Positions 17,981-26,362 are shown, counted from the stretch's first letter. The stretch: 64,000 bases of DNA from Sphingomonas pituitosa NBRC 102491 (GCF_001598435.1 NZ_BCYY01000020.1:36969-100968); one strand, 5' to 3'. Notes: generated by a model from the sequence alone, not told the origin. Translations and numbers: made by a program.

Positions 17981-18561
17981 GCCACGATGGCCCTGCTCCC
18001 GGGCTTGATCGCCGGGATCGCCGCCAGCTCGGGCGGCAGTTGGTCCGCCGGATAGGCCGGCACGTCCAGCTTGGTCAGCGCGATCAGCGGCACGCCGACA
18101 TCGGCCTTGCCGTTCGAGCGATCGACGATGCAGGCCGCGCCCAGCAGCGTGCCGGGGTGCTTCTGGATCGCGGCGATGCACTCGCGCGAGGAAAGACCCG
18201 TCGTCACGATGTCCTCCACCATCACCACGCGGGCGCCTTCGGGAATCTCGAAGCCGCGGCGCAGCTGGAATTCGCCGTCCTCGCGCTCGACGAACACCGC
18301 CTTGCAGCCCAGCGCCCGCGCCGTTTCATACCCGGGGATGATGCCGCCGATCGCGGGGGACACGACCATGTCGACCTCGCCGAAGGTCTCGCGAATCAGC
18401 TTGCCCAGCGCGCCGCACACGCGTTCGGTACGTACTGGATCTTCGAAAATACGCATCTTCTGGAGAAATACGGGAGAGCGCAAACCCGAAGACAGGATAA
18501 AATGCCCCTCAAGCAACGCGCCTGCGTCGCGAAATTCGTCGAGGATGGCGTCTCCGGTCAA
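17977..18561 (-). CDS. pyrE: Orotate phosphoribosyltransferase, TTG start
   Basis: A 194-residue cytosolic enzyme that makes OMP from orotate and PRPP in pyrimidine synthesis. The PRPP loop is VVMVEDIVTTGLSS, and the substrate region is LEGHFILSSGLRSPVFLQKMR. No ATG is available at the N-terminus. I place the start at a TTG (18561), which has an AGGAG ribosome site 8 bases upstream and gives an N-terminus MTGDAILDEF of family-like length; another TTG 21 bases upstream (18582) is possible but has no such site. It is the first gene of the minus-strand run and overlaps pdxJ by 4 bases. Confidence 0.94.
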   Translation of the reverse strand: MTGDAILDEFRDAGALLEGHFILSSGLRSPVFLQKMRIFEDPVRTERVCGALGKLIRETFGEVDMVVSPAIGGIIPGYETARALGCKAVFVEREDGEFQLRRGFEIPEGARVVMVEDIVTTGLSSRECIAAIQKHPGTLLGAACIVDRSNGKADVGVPLIALTKLDVPAYPADQLPPELAAIPAIKPGSRAIVA

Positions 18562-18639
18562 TGTCTGGGCTCCTGAAGTCAACGGTGGAACGATCCTTTA
18601 AGTGGCGGGCGCTGCTACCGCAACCGCGCGCGAAAAAGG

Positions 18640-18667
18640 TTGAGCATGGCCTTTTCCCAGCTATACC
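18640..18667 (+). promoter_or_regulatory. Candidate sigma-70-type promoter for ctaC
   Basis: TTGAGC (18640-18645) and TATACC (18662-18667) are separated by 16 bases, about 65 bases upstream of ctaC. This is a reasonable match to the housekeeping promoter consensus and would drive the oxidase operon. It is a prediction from sequence only. Confidence 0.45.
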
Positions 18668-18731
18668 TTTGGTTCAAAGGGCCGCTAGGATGCCCCGGTT
18701 GTGCGTTCCTGGAGAGGGGTGACAACACCTT

Positions 18732-19841
18732 ATGCGCAGTTTCTTGGTACCGACGATCTTGCTGGCCGCTGGTCTGGCCTTCGCTTCCCCGGGATCGGCG
18801 CAACCTGCCGCCCCCGCCCCTGCCGCGTCGCCGGCAGCAGCCGCACCCGCGGCGTCCGCCGCTAAGGTCGCCGATCCGACGCTCGATGCCGCCGGCAAGC
18901 CGCTGCATCAGGCTGTACCCGGCGTCGGCGAACCCGTCGACAAGGCCTTTTCGCTCCAGCAGCAGGTGACGCCCACCGGCCAGGAGGCGCACTGGTTCCA
19001 CAACACGATCCTGCTGCCGCTGATCACGATCATCTCGATCTTCGTGCTGCTGCTGCTGGTGTGGGTGATCATCCGCTACCGCCGCGCCGCCAATCCCACG
19101 CCGTCGCGCACCAGCCACAACACCGCGATCGAGATCGTCTGGACGCTGGCGCCGGTGCTGATCCTGGTGGCGATCGCGATCCCCTCGATCAAGCTGCTCG
19201 CCGCGCAGTTCAAGCCGGCGCCCAAGGGTGCGGTGACGCTGAAGGCGATCGGCAACCAGTGGTTCTGGTCGTACGAATATCCGGACAACGGCAATATCCA
19301 GCTGACCGCCAACATGCTCAAGGAAGAGGGCCAGGTCGGCAAGGACCAGCGCTATCGCACCGACGCCGATGGCCCGCGCCTGCTCGCCACCGATCAGCGC
19401 GTGGTGCTGCCGGTCGGCGTGCCGATCCGCCTCGTGACGACGGCGACCGACGTAATCCACAGCTGGGCGATGCCCGCCTTCTGGATCAAGCTCGACGCGA
19501 TCCCGGGCCGGCTGAACGAGACGAGCTTCATCATCCAGAAGGAAGGCGTCTATTTCGGCCAGTGCTCCGAGCTGTGCGGCGCTCGCCACGCCTTCATGCC
19601 GATCGCGGTCGAGGCGGTGAGCCCCGCCAAGTTCGCGCAGTGGGTCGCCTCCAAGGGCGGCACCATGCCGGGCGCCAAGGCCGAGCCGGCCAGCACCACC
19701 GCCATGGGCAACGACGCGACCGACGCCACCGCCAACGGCACGACGGAGGCCGGACCCACCGTCGATGCCACCGCCACCCCGGCACCGTCCAACAAGCCTG
19801 CGACCGCGAACCCCGCCGGCGCCGGCAACACGGGCAACTGA
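18732..19841 (+). CDS. ctaC: Cytochrome c oxidase subunit II
   Basis: A 369-residue subunit of the aa3-type terminal oxidase that accepts electrons from cytochrome c at its CuA centre. A signal peptide (ending GSAQ) is followed by an alanine/proline-rich stretch (25-48), two transmembrane helices (about 92-115 and 132-155) and the periplasmic cupredoxin domain. The CuA ligands are His243, Cys278, Glu280, Cys282, His286 and Met289 (QCSELCGARHAFM). Both low-complexity ends are notable: the N-terminal Ala/Pro segment and a C-terminal tail of about 55 residues rich in Ala, Thr, Pro and Gly. The region between the second helix and CuA carries WFWSYEYPDNG. It starts the ctaC-ctaD operon (3-base gap). 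Confidence 0.97.
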   Translation: MRSFLVPTILLAAGLAFASPGSAQPAAPAPAASPAAAAPAASAAKVADPTLDAAGKPLHQAVPGVGEPVDKAFSLQQQVTPTGQEAHWFHNTILLPLITIISIFVLLLLVWVIIRYRRAANPTPSRTSHNTAIEIVWTLAPVLILVAIAIPSIKLLAAQFKPAPKGAVTLKAIGNQWFWSYEYPDNGNIQLTANMLKEEGQVGKDQRYRTDADGPRLLATDQRVVLPVGVPIRLVTTATDVIHSWAMPAFWIKLDAIPGRLNETSFIIQKEGVYFGQCSELCGARHAFMPIAVEAVSPAKFAQWVASKGGTMPGAKAEPASTTAMGNDATDATANGTTEAGPTVDATATPAPSNKPATANPAGAGNTGN

Positions 19842-19844
19842 GCC

Positions 19845-21503
19845 ATGACCGATACCGCGCTCCCCTACACCGCCGCGCACGATCACTCGCACGCGGAGCA
19901 TGATGCCGATCACAAGCCCGGCTTCTTCGCCCGCTGGTTCATGTCGACCAACCACAAGGACATCGGCACGCTCTACCTGATCTTCGCGATCTTCGCCGGG
20001 ATCATCGGCGGCGCGATCTCGGGCGTGATGCGCGCCGAGCTGATGCAGCCGGGCATCCAGTATCTGCCCTGGTGGGTCGCTAAGCTGCACGGCGAAGGCA
20101 CGTTCGACGAGGCAATGCACTTCTGGAACGTGCTGATCACCGCGCACGGCCTGATCATGGTGTTCTTCATGGTGATGCCGGCGATGATCGGCGGCTTCGG
20201 CAACTGGTTCGTGCCGATCATGATCGGCGCACCGGACATGGCCTTCCCGCGGATGAACAACATCTCGTTCTGGCTCACCGTGGCGGGCTTCGTGCTGCTG
20301 ATGCTCTCGCCCTTCGTCGGGGTGGGCGCGGGCACGGGCTGGACGGTCTATGCGCCGCTCTCCACTTATGGCGAGCCGGGGCCGTCGGTCGATTTCGCGA
20401 TCTTCTCGCTCCACCTCGCGGGCGCGGCGTCGATCCTCGGCGCGATCAACTTCATCACGACGATCTTCAACATGCGCGCACCGGGCATGACGCTGCACAA
20501 GATGCCGCTGTTCGCCTGGTCGGTGCTGGTCACCGCCTTCCTGCTGCTGCTGGCGCTGCCGGTGCTCGCCGCGGCGATCACGATGCTGATCACCGATCGC
20601 AACTTCGGCACCGCCTTCTATGATCCGCAGTACGGCGGCGATCCGGTGCTCTACCAGCACCTGTTCTGGTTCTTCGGCCACCCCGAAGTCTACATCATGA
20701 TCCTGCCGGGCTTCGGCATCGTCAGCCACATCATCGCGACGTTCAGCCGCAAGCCGGTGTTCGGCTATCTCGGCATGGCCTATGCGATGGTCGCGATCGG
20801 CCTGGTCGGCTTCGTCGTCTGGGCGCACCACATGTTCACCACCGGCCTGCCGGTCACCGTGAAGATGTACTTCACCGCAGCGACGATGGTGATCGCGGTG
20901 CCCACCGGCGTGAAGATCTTCTCGTGGATCGCGACGATGTGGGGCGGATCGATCAGCTTCAAGACCCCGATGGTCTGGGCGATCGGCTTCATCTTCATGT
21001 TCACCGTCGGCGGCGTGACCGGCGTCGTCCTCGCCAATGGCGGCGTCGACGATTATATGCAGGACACCTATTACGTCGTCGCCCATTTCCACTATGTGCT
21101 GTCGCTGGGCGCGGTGTTCAGCCTGTTCGCGGGCTTCTATTACTGGTTCCCGAAGATGACGGGCAAGATGTACAGCGAAGTGCTCGGCCATGTGCACTTC
21201 TGGGTGTTCTTCGCCGGCGTGAACCTGCTGTTCTTCCCGATGCACTTCCTGGGCCTGCAGGGCATGCCGCGCCGCATCCCCGACTATACGGACCAATATG
21301 CCTATTGGAACCACATGGCGACGGTGGGCTACATGGTGATGGCGGCCGGCATGGCGGTGTTCTTCGTGAACATCATATACTCGCTGCTCGCCGGCAAGAA
21401 GGCGGAAGCCAATCCCTGGGGCGAAGGCGCGACCACGCTCGAATGGACGCTGTCGAGCCCCCCGCCCTTCCACCAGTTCGAGACGCTGCCCAAGATCGAC
21501 TGA
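19845..21503 (+). CDS. ctaD: Cytochrome c oxidase subunit I
   Basis: A 552-residue, twelve-helix catalytic subunit holding heme a, heme a3 and CuB, which reduces O2 to water and pumps protons. HPEVY (279-283) carries the CuB-ligand histidine with its cross-linked tyrosine, and HHMFTTG (His328/His329) supplies the other two CuB ligands. AHFHYVLS near residue 410 contains the heme ligands. An extended His-rich N-terminus (HDHSHAEHDADH) precedes the first helix. It follows ctaC by 3 bases, and a strong terminator lies about 28 bases past its stop, so ctaC-ctaD can be expressed apart from the assembly genes. Confidence 0.98.
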   Translation: MTDTALPYTAAHDHSHAEHDADHKPGFFARWFMSTNHKDIGTLYLIFAIFAGIIGGAISGVMRAELMQPGIQYLPWWVAKLHGEGTFDEAMHFWNVLITAHGLIMVFFMVMPAMIGGFGNWFVPIMIGAPDMAFPRMNNISFWLTVAGFVLLMLSPFVGVGAGTGWTVYAPLSTYGEPGPSVDFAIFSLHLAGAASILGAINFITTIFNMRAPGMTLHKMPLFAWSVLVTAFLLLLALPVLAAAITMLITDRNFGTAFYDPQYGGDPVLYQHLFWFFGHPEVYIMILPGFGIVSHIIATFSRKPVFGYLGMAYAMVAIGLVGFVVWAHHMFTTGLPVTVKMYFTAATMVIAVPTGVKIFSWIATMWGGSISFKTPMVWAIGFIFMFTVGGVTGVVLANGGVDDYMQDTYYVVAHFHYVLSLGAVFSLFAGFYYWFPKMTGKMYSEVLGHVHFWVFFAGVNLLFFPMHFLGLQGMPRRIPDYTDQYAYWNHMATVGYMVMAAGMAVFFVNIIYSLLAGKKAEANPWGEGATTLEWTLSSPPPFHQFETLPKID

Positions 21504-21530
21504 TCCGGTCCGGGCCGACAAGCGGAAAGC

Positions 21531-21564
21531 GCTCCGGGGGCACACCTCCGGGGCGTTTTTCTTT
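21531..21564 (+). terminator. Rho-independent terminator after ctaD
   Basis: GCTCCGGGGG and CCTCCGGGGC form a 10-bp stem (with G-T wobbles) around a CACA loop, followed directly by GTTTTTCTTT. This is a classic intrinsic terminator. It separates ctaC-ctaD from the downstream assembly genes. Confidence 0.85.
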
Positions 21565-21726
21565 ACCTGGCGCTGCCGCCGATGGGCGCATCCCGCGCGC
21601 GCCCGAAGCGCAGGGGGCACCTTCCGTAAACCTCCTTTGGCTATACCGGATCCGATTTAACGCCTATGCCGGCCCCAACGCTGATGCTGGCGCGTTCAAC
21701 CTGCGCGGCACCCCTGGAGTACCCCC

Positions 21727-22014
21727 ATGCGCAACTCGCCTTTTTCGGACTGGATGAAGATCGGCATGGACAGCTGGATGCTGAGCATGGAGGCCTCCAC
21801 CGTAATCGGCCTTCGCATGGCGAAGCTTGCCGCCGGCGGCCCCAACGCGGCGGCGGAAGCGCAGCACATGGTGACCGAGAAGATGCAGGCGGCTTGGGAG
21901 CTGCAGGTCGCCGCCGTTACCGGCCGACTCGGCAGCACCCCCGAAGCTCAGGCCAGCAAGACGCTGCGCCATTATCGCCGCAAGGTGCGGGCTAACGCCA
22001 AGCGGCTCGGCTGA
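21727..22014 (+). CDS. Conserved small helical protein in the cta cluster
   Basis: A 95-residue protein with no signal peptide or membrane helix. The N-terminal part is rich in Met, Trp and Ser (SDWMKIGMDSWMLSMEAS), the middle is an amphipathic helix region (AAAEAQHMVTEKMQAAWELQ), and the C-terminus is strongly basic (LRHYRRKVRANAKRLG). The composition resembles phasin-like granule or helical-bundle proteins, but I cannot assign a family with confidence. It stands between the ctaD terminator and ctaB; a TATACC -10-like box lies about 80 bases upstream, so it may have its own promoter and read into ctaB (44-base gap). The location suggests, but does not show, a link to oxidase assembly. Confidence 0.75.
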   Translation: MRNSPFSDWMKIGMDSWMLSMEASTVIGLRMAKLAAGGPNAAAEAQHMVTEKMQAAWELQVAAVTGRLGSTPEAQASKTLRHYRRKVRANAKRLG

Positions 22015-22058
22015 CGGGCCTCTTTCACGCGCCTGAATAGCGCCGTATATCGGGACCG

Positions 22059-22964
22059 ATGATGTCCGTAACCAACGCCAATCCCGCAATGCCCGCCGAT
22101 TGGCGCGATTTCCTTGCCCTCACCAAACCGCGCGTGATGACGCTCGTCGTGTTCACCGGGCTGTGCGGGATGCTCGCCGCCCCCGTGCCGATCCACCCGG
22201 TGCTCGGCTTCACCGCGATCCTGTGCATCGCGTTGGGCGCCGGCGCGGCGGGGGCGCTCAACCAATGGTATGAGTCCGATCTCGACGCCAAGATGAAGCG
22301 GACCCAGGGCCGCCCGCTCCCCGCCGGTCGGATGGAGCGGCAGTCGGCGCTGCATTTCGGCGTCGGGCTCGCGGTGTTCAGCCTCGTGCTGATGTATGTC
22401 GCGATCAACCTCGTGGCGACGCTGATCCTCGCGGTCTCGATCCTGTTCTATGTGTTCGTCTACACGATCTGGCTCAAGCGCCGGACGCCGCAGAACATCG
22501 TCATCGGCGGCGCTGCCGGCGCGTTTCCGCCGCTGATCGGCTGGGCCGCCGCCACCGGCGACGTCGCGACGCTGCCGCTGCTCCTCTTCGCGCTCATCTT
22601 CCTGTGGACACCGCCGCATTTCTGGGCGCTCGCGCTGTTCGTGAAGACCGATTACGCCAATGCCGGCGTGCCGATGCTGCCGGTGGTCTCGGGCGAGCGT
22701 GCCACCCGCATCCAGATCGGCCTCTACACGCTGCCGATGATCGCCGCCGCCGCCGCGCCGTGGCCGCTGGGGCTGAGCGGCATGGTCTATGGCCTCACCG
22801 CCGCGCTGATGTCGGGTATCTTCCTCGCCATGGCGGTGCAGGTCGCCACGCGCCGCTCCGGGGCCGACGACCGTATGATCCCGGAAAAGCGCCTGTTCAA
22901 ATTCTCGATATTGTACCTTTTCGTGCTATTCGGCGCGCTGGTGATCGACAGGTGGGTGGCATGA
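22059..22964 (+). CDS. ctaB: Protoheme IX farnesyltransferase (heme O synthase)
   Basis: A 301-residue polytopic membrane prenyltransferase (UbiA superfamily) that adds a farnesyl group to heme B to give heme O, the precursor of heme A. The first aspartate-rich motif is NQWYESDLDAKMKRTQGRPLP, followed by the second conserved region LWTPPHFWALALFVKTDYANAGVPMLPVV. About eight to nine hydrophobic segments are visible. Two adjacent ATGs are possible starts. The stop overlaps the next small gene by 4 bases. The next enzyme, heme A synthase (ctaA), is not in the window. Confidence 0.97.
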   Translation: MMSVTNANPAMPADWRDFLALTKPRVMTLVVFTGLCGMLAAPVPIHPVLGFTAILCIALGAGAAGALNQWYESDLDAKMKRTQGRPLPAGRMERQSALHFGVGLAVFSLVLMYVAINLVATLILAVSILFYVFVYTIWLKRRTPQNIVIGGAAGAFPPLIGWAAATGDVATLPLLLFALIFLWTPPHFWALALFVKTDYANAGVPMLPVVSGERATRIQIGLYTLPMIAAAAAPWPLGLSGMVYGLTAALMSGIFLAMAVQVATRRSGADDRMIPEKRLFKFSILYLFVLFGALVIDRWVA

Positions 22965-23131
22965 ACGACTCACGCGGAGAGGATGTACTGCGGATGCCGG
23001 CATCGGAGCTGGAGCTGATCCGCGCCCGCCAGCGCGCCCGCGCGCGGGTGATGGCGCTGCTGCTCGGCGGCTTCGTCGTGCTGGTGTTCGCGATCTCGAT
23101 CGTGAAGATGCAGCTGGGGCATGGCGGATGA
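22961..23131 (+). CDS. Small single-helix membrane protein (CoxF-like position)
   Basis: A 56-residue protein with an acidic/basic cytosolic N-terminus (ELELIRARQRARARV) and one hydrophobic helix (about 31-49) followed by a short tail. It overlaps ctaB by 4 bases at its start and ctaG by 4 bases at its end, so three genes are translationally chained. Small single-helix proteins at this position are common in alphaproteobacterial cox operons and are sometimes called CoxF. Assignment rests on position and topology, not on motifs. Confidence 0.82.
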   Translation: MNDSRGEDVLRMPASELELIRARQRARARVMALLLGGFVVLVFAISIVKMQLGHGG

Positions 23132-23667
23132 GGATCAGCCGCAACCTGCGCGTAGGCCTGATGGGTGCCGTGCTGGTGTGCAGCATGACCGGGCTCGGCT
23201 TTGCGGCGGTACCGCTCTACCGCATGTTCTGCGAGGCGACCGGCCTCAACGGCACCACCCAGCGCGGCCTGCGCGCGCCCGGTGCCACCGGCCAGAAGAT
23301 CACGGTGGCGTTCGACAGCAATGTCAGCCCCAAGCTGCCCTGGAAGTTCGTCCCCGAGCGCCGCGCCGACACGATCGACATCGGCGGCCGCGACATGGCG
23401 TTCTTCACCGCCACCAACACCTTCAGCCGCCCGCTCACCGGCACCGCGACGTTCAACGTCACGCCCGCGCAGGTCGGCAAATATTTCACCAAGATCCAGT
23501 GCTTCTGCTTCACCCAGCAGACGCTGCAGCCGGGCGAAACCGTGCGCATGCCGGTGATCTTCTTCGTCGATCCGAAAATTCTCAACGATCCCGACGCGCG
23601 CGACGTCGAGGAGATCACCTTGTCCTATACATTTTATCCAGTGGATTCACCGAAGACACCGAGCTAG
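23128..23667 (+). CDS. ctaG: Cytochrome c oxidase assembly protein CtaG/Cox11
   Basis: A 179-residue copper chaperone that delivers copper to the CuB site of subunit I. One N-terminal transmembrane helix (about 10-28) anchors a periplasmic Ig-like domain. The copper-binding pair is in KIQCFCFTQQ (Cys125, Cys127), with a further conserved Cys35 just after the membrane helix in LYRMFCEATG. The length is normal for bacterial Cox11. It overlaps the small upstream gene by 4 bases and lies 36 bases before ctaE. Confidence 0.96.
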   Translation: MRISRNLRVGLMGAVLVCSMTGLGFAAVPLYRMFCEATGLNGTTQRGLRAPGATGQKITVAFDSNVSPKLPWKFVPERRADTIDIGGRDMAFFTATNTFSRPLTGTATFNVTPAQVGKYFTKIQCFCFTQQTLQPGETVRMPVIFFVDPKILNDPDARDVEEITLSYTFYPVDSPKTPS

Positions 23668-23703
23668 CATCGCGCAAAATAGAGAGAGGATTGGGATACG
23701 CCC

Positions 23704-24588
23704 ATGGCTGGAGCAAAGAACCACCAGTACCATATCCTGCCGCCGAGCATCTGGCCGCTACTCGGCTCGCTGGGCGGGCTGATTCTCGCCTCGGGCGCCG
23801 TGCTGTGGATGCACAAGATGGCGAACGGCACGCTGGTGCTCACCACCGGCTTCGCCCTGATCCTGCTCACCATGTTCGGCTGGTGGGGCAAGGTGATCCA
23901 GGAGGCGCATGCCGGCGATCACACGCCGATCGTCCAGCTCCATCTTCGCTACGGCATGATCCTGTTCATCGCCTCCGAAGTGATGTTCTTCGTCGGCTGG
24001 TTCTGGGCCTGGTTCGATTTCTCGCTGTTCCCCTCCACGGTCGAGGCGGTCGGCGGCACCTGGCCGCCCAAGGGCATGGAGGTGCTCGACGCCTGGCAGT
24101 TCCCGCTGCTTAACACGCTGATCCTGCTCTGCTCGGGCTGCACCGTCACCTGGGCGCATCACGGGCTGATCCACAACGAGCGCGGCGGCGCGCTGCATGG
24201 CCTGTGGGGCCTGATCGGCGTCGGCGAGAACGATACGGTGAAGAAGGGCCTGTGGCTCACCGTGGTGCTGGGCGCGATCTTCAGCTGCCTCCAAGCCTAT
24301 GAGTATATGGAGGCTCCCTTCCCCTTCAAGGCGGCGAGCGAAGGCGGCTCGAGCTATGGCGGCGCCTTCTTCATGGCGACCGGCTTCCACGGCTTCCACG
24401 TGATCGTCGGCACGATCTTCCTCGTGGTGAACCTGGTGCGCGCCTATCGCGGCGACTTCACCCCCCGCCAGCATTTCGGCTTCGAGGCCGCTGCCTGGTA
24501 CTGGCACTTCGTCGACGTCGTCTGGCTGTTCCTCTTCGCGTCGATCTATGTCTGGGGCGGTTGGGGCGCGCCGGTCCACGCCGGCTGA
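23704..24588 (+). CDS. ctaE: Cytochrome c oxidase subunit III
   Basis: A 294-residue, seven-helix subunit that stabilises the oxidase and holds structural lipids. Family landmarks include the N-terminal AGAKNHQYHILPPSIWPL, the central WFWAWFDFSLFP, ATGFHGFHVIVGTIFL and the C-terminal FGFEAAAWYWHFVDVVWLFLF, which is diagnostic of subunit III. A GAGAGAGG-type ribosome site sits about 12 bases upstream. The ORF is followed within 2 bases by the DUF983 gene. Confidence 0.97.
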   Translation: MAGAKNHQYHILPPSIWPLLGSLGGLILASGAVLWMHKMANGTLVLTTGFALILLTMFGWWGKVIQEAHAGDHTPIVQLHLRYGMILFIASEVMFFVGWFWAWFDFSLFPSTVEAVGGTWPPKGMEVLDAWQFPLLNTLILLCSGCTVTWAHHGLIHNERGGALHGLWGLIGVGENDTVKKGLWLTVVLGAIFSCLQAYEYMEAPFPFKAASEGGSSYGGAFFMATGFHGFHVIVGTIFLVVNLVRAYRGDFTPRQHFGFEAAAWYWHFVDVVWLFLFASIYVWGGWGAPVHAG

Positions 24589-24589
24589 C

Positions 24590-24991
24590 GTGGCCGATCC
24601 GAAACCCGATCCCACCGGGGGCGGCAGCGCTGCGTTGCCGCCCCCGATCGCATCCGGCCTCTATGGCTGCTGCCCCCGCTGCGGCGCCAAGACGCTGTTC
24701 CGCAGTTTCCTGGCTTATGCGGATCGCTGTTCGGCCTGCGGGCTGGACTTTTCCGCATTCAACGTGGGCGACGGCCCGGTGGTGTTCCTCACCCTCGGCA
24801 TCGGCACGCTGGTGACGATCCTCGCGCTGTGGCTGGAGTTCACCTTCTCCCCGCCCGTCTGGCTCCACCTGCTGCTCTGGCCACTGGTTACCCTGGGCAT
24901 GGTGGTGGGATCGCTGCGGGTGGCGAAGGGGCTGCTGCTCGCGCTGGAATATCGTAACCGCGCCCATGAGGGCCGGATCGCCGAGGACTGA
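24590..24991 (+). CDS. DUF983 zinc-ribbon membrane protein
   Basis: A 133-residue protein with an N-terminal zinc ribbon (CCPRCGAKTLFRSFLAYADRCSACGLDF without gaps; here quoted as CCPRCG and CSACG) and two hydrophobic helices behind it. DUF983 genes are regularly found beside ctaE and SURF1 in alphaproteobacteria, implying a role in oxidase biogenesis that remains undefined. I place the start at a GTG directly after the ctaE stop; an in-frame ATG 42 bases upstream would overlap ctaE. The stop is 1 base before SURF1. Confidence 0.87.
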   Translation: MADPKPDPTGGGSAALPPPIASGLYGCCPRCGAKTLFRSFLAYADRCSACGLDFSAFNVGDGPVVFLTLGIGTLVTILALWLEFTFSPPVWLHLLLWPLVTLGMVVGSLRVAKGLLLALEYRNRAHEGRIAED

Positions 24992-24992
24992 C

Positions 24993-25625
24993 ATGCGCCG
25001 CGTGCCGCTGCTCCCCACCCTACTCGTCGGCCTCGCGGTGGCGGCGATGATCGCGCTCGGTTTCTGGCAGCTCGACCGGCGGAGCCAGAAGCAGAGCGCG
25101 CTGGCGGTGTTCGCGGCGAACACGATGCAGCCGACCGTCACCATCGAGAGCGGCGCGGCCGACGCCTCGCTGTTGTTCCGCCATGCCCGCAGCGCCTGCC
25201 AGTCGGTCACCGGCTGGACCCGCCAGGGCGGGCGTGGGGTGAAGGGCATGCAGGGCTGGCGGCAGATCGCCACCTGCCGCACCCATGCCGATGCCACGCT
25301 GCTGGTCGACATGGGGGTGACGCGCGATCCCATGTTCCGCCCGCGCTGGCCCGGCGGGGTGGTGAGCGGCACCCTCACCCGCGCGCCCGATCACCGCCCG
25401 CTGATCGCGAGCATCTTCGATCCGGCCCCACGGCCGCTGATGCTGGTATCCGACCAGGCCGCGCCGGGGCTGGAGCCGAGCACCCCGCCGGACATCGCCA
25501 GCGTGCCGAACAACCACCTCGCCTATGCGGTGCAGTGGTTCCTGTTCGCCGGTGTGGCGGTCATCATCTATGCGCTCGCGCTGCGCCTGCGCGCGCGGGC
25601 GGCGCCGCAGCCTCGGGTGGGGTAA
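24993..25625 (+). CDS. SURF1-family cytochrome oxidase biogenesis protein
   Basis: A 210-residue inner-membrane protein with the SURF1 layout: an N-terminal transmembrane helix followed by the signature LGFWQLDRR, a periplasmic domain, and a C-terminal helix introduced by NNHLAYAVQWFLF. SURF1 assists heme a insertion into subunit I. The ATG at 24993 follows the DUF983 stop by 1 base and puts the first helix near the N-terminus; a longer start would lie inside DUF983. It ends the oxidase cluster. Confidence 0.94.
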   Translation: MRRVPLLPTLLVGLAVAAMIALGFWQLDRRSQKQSALAVFAANTMQPTVTIESGAADASLLFRHARSACQSVTGWTRQGGRGVKGMQGWRQIATCRTHADATLLVDMGVTRDPMFRPRWPGGVVSGTLTRAPDHRPLIASIFDPAPRPLMLVSDQAAPGLEPSTPPDIASVPNNHLAYAVQWFLFAGVAVIIYALALRLRARAAPQPRVG

Positions 25626-25748
25626 TGTTCCATTGGCCGACTGGGATCGCCGGTCCGCTTCCGACGACCTAGGCAGGGCACCTTCGCGGCAAGCCTCCAA
25701 CGACTGAAACTGGGTGGTTAGCGGACATCCTGGCTCGCCAAGGAGACG

Positions 25749-26279
25749 CTAAAAGCCCAGACAACGGCGCGTACGCTGCCACCACGAGCCACGCCTCACG
25801 GGCTTGGATGCCAAGAGCCGCTTCGCTTGCGCCGCGGTGACACCCAACAGAAGCGCGACCTCCTCCGCTGAGATGTCGGGTCGCTCCTTCCGTAGGTCTT
25901 CTGCAGTCCACGTCAGCGACGGAGAGAGCGGCTCAAGGAAGACGCAAGGGCGAATGCCCATGGCGTGTCCTGTCTGGAGCACGCGCTCGTAGCTAAGAAA
26001 CTCGGCCGGCCATTCGCCATTAGTGGAGATGCAGTTGGCCTCATTAACGTTTACACGTCGCAGAAAGTGCTCATCGAAGATGCGTTCTTCTTGAGCGATC
26101 ATCCAATGCTGCCCGCAGGCCTGACACTGTGAGAGATGTAGCCACCAAGCGTCTCCACCATGATCGACGACATTCTCGACGGTCGCAAACACGCGCTCGT
26201 CGAGACCGTCGCCACCCATCGGCACTGCGGCTAAGTCCGGCAGGGATGCGCAACAGCAGGGGCTTGATGCTTCATTCAT
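25749..26279 (-). CDS. Hypothetical protein, orphan of lower GC
   Basis: A 176-residue soluble protein that I do not recognise. It has a cysteine-rich start (SSPCCCAS), a CxxC pair in LSQCQACGQHWM, conserved-looking EERIFDEHFLRRV, and a C-terminal DISAEEVALLLGVTAAQAKRLL that could be a small helix-turn-helix. Base composition and codons (TTA, CTT, AAT, ACG) are visibly less GC-biased than its neighbours, suggesting a later arrival or low expression. A perfect 8-bp palindrome surrounds its start codon. It lies alone between SURF1 (convergent) and trhO (same strand). It may be a small regulator or an immunity-like protein; neither is shown. Confidence 0.7.
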   Translation of the reverse strand: MNEASSPCCCASLPDLAAVPMGGDGLDERVFATVENVVDHGGDAWWLHLSQCQACGQHWMIAQEERIFDEHFLRRVNVNEANCISTNGEWPAEFLSYERVLQTGHAMGIRPCVFLEPLSPSLTWTAEDLRKERPDISAEEVALLLGVTAAQAKRLLASKPVRRGSWWQRTRRCLGF

Positions 26280-26287
26280 TGAAGCAT
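26267..26287. promoter_or_regulatory. Palindrome overlapping the orphan start codon
   Basis: ATGCTTCA and TGAAGCAT are perfect inverse complements separated by TTCAT. The ATG of the minus-strand orphan gene lies in the spacer, so the site could act as an operator or as an mRNA hairpin that hides the start. Confidence 0.5.
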
Positions 26288-26362
26288 GATGCAGTCAGGA
26301 ACGAACGTCGGCAATTAGGCGTAAGCCGACCAACGCGATGACGCACTTCGGCCGGCGGCACG

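Noticed and set aside
18615..21620. 1001-codon minus-strand frame across ctaC-ctaD
   Set aside because: The protein is a His/Arg/Asp-rich shadow with no fold; ctaC and ctaD are certain on the other strand.
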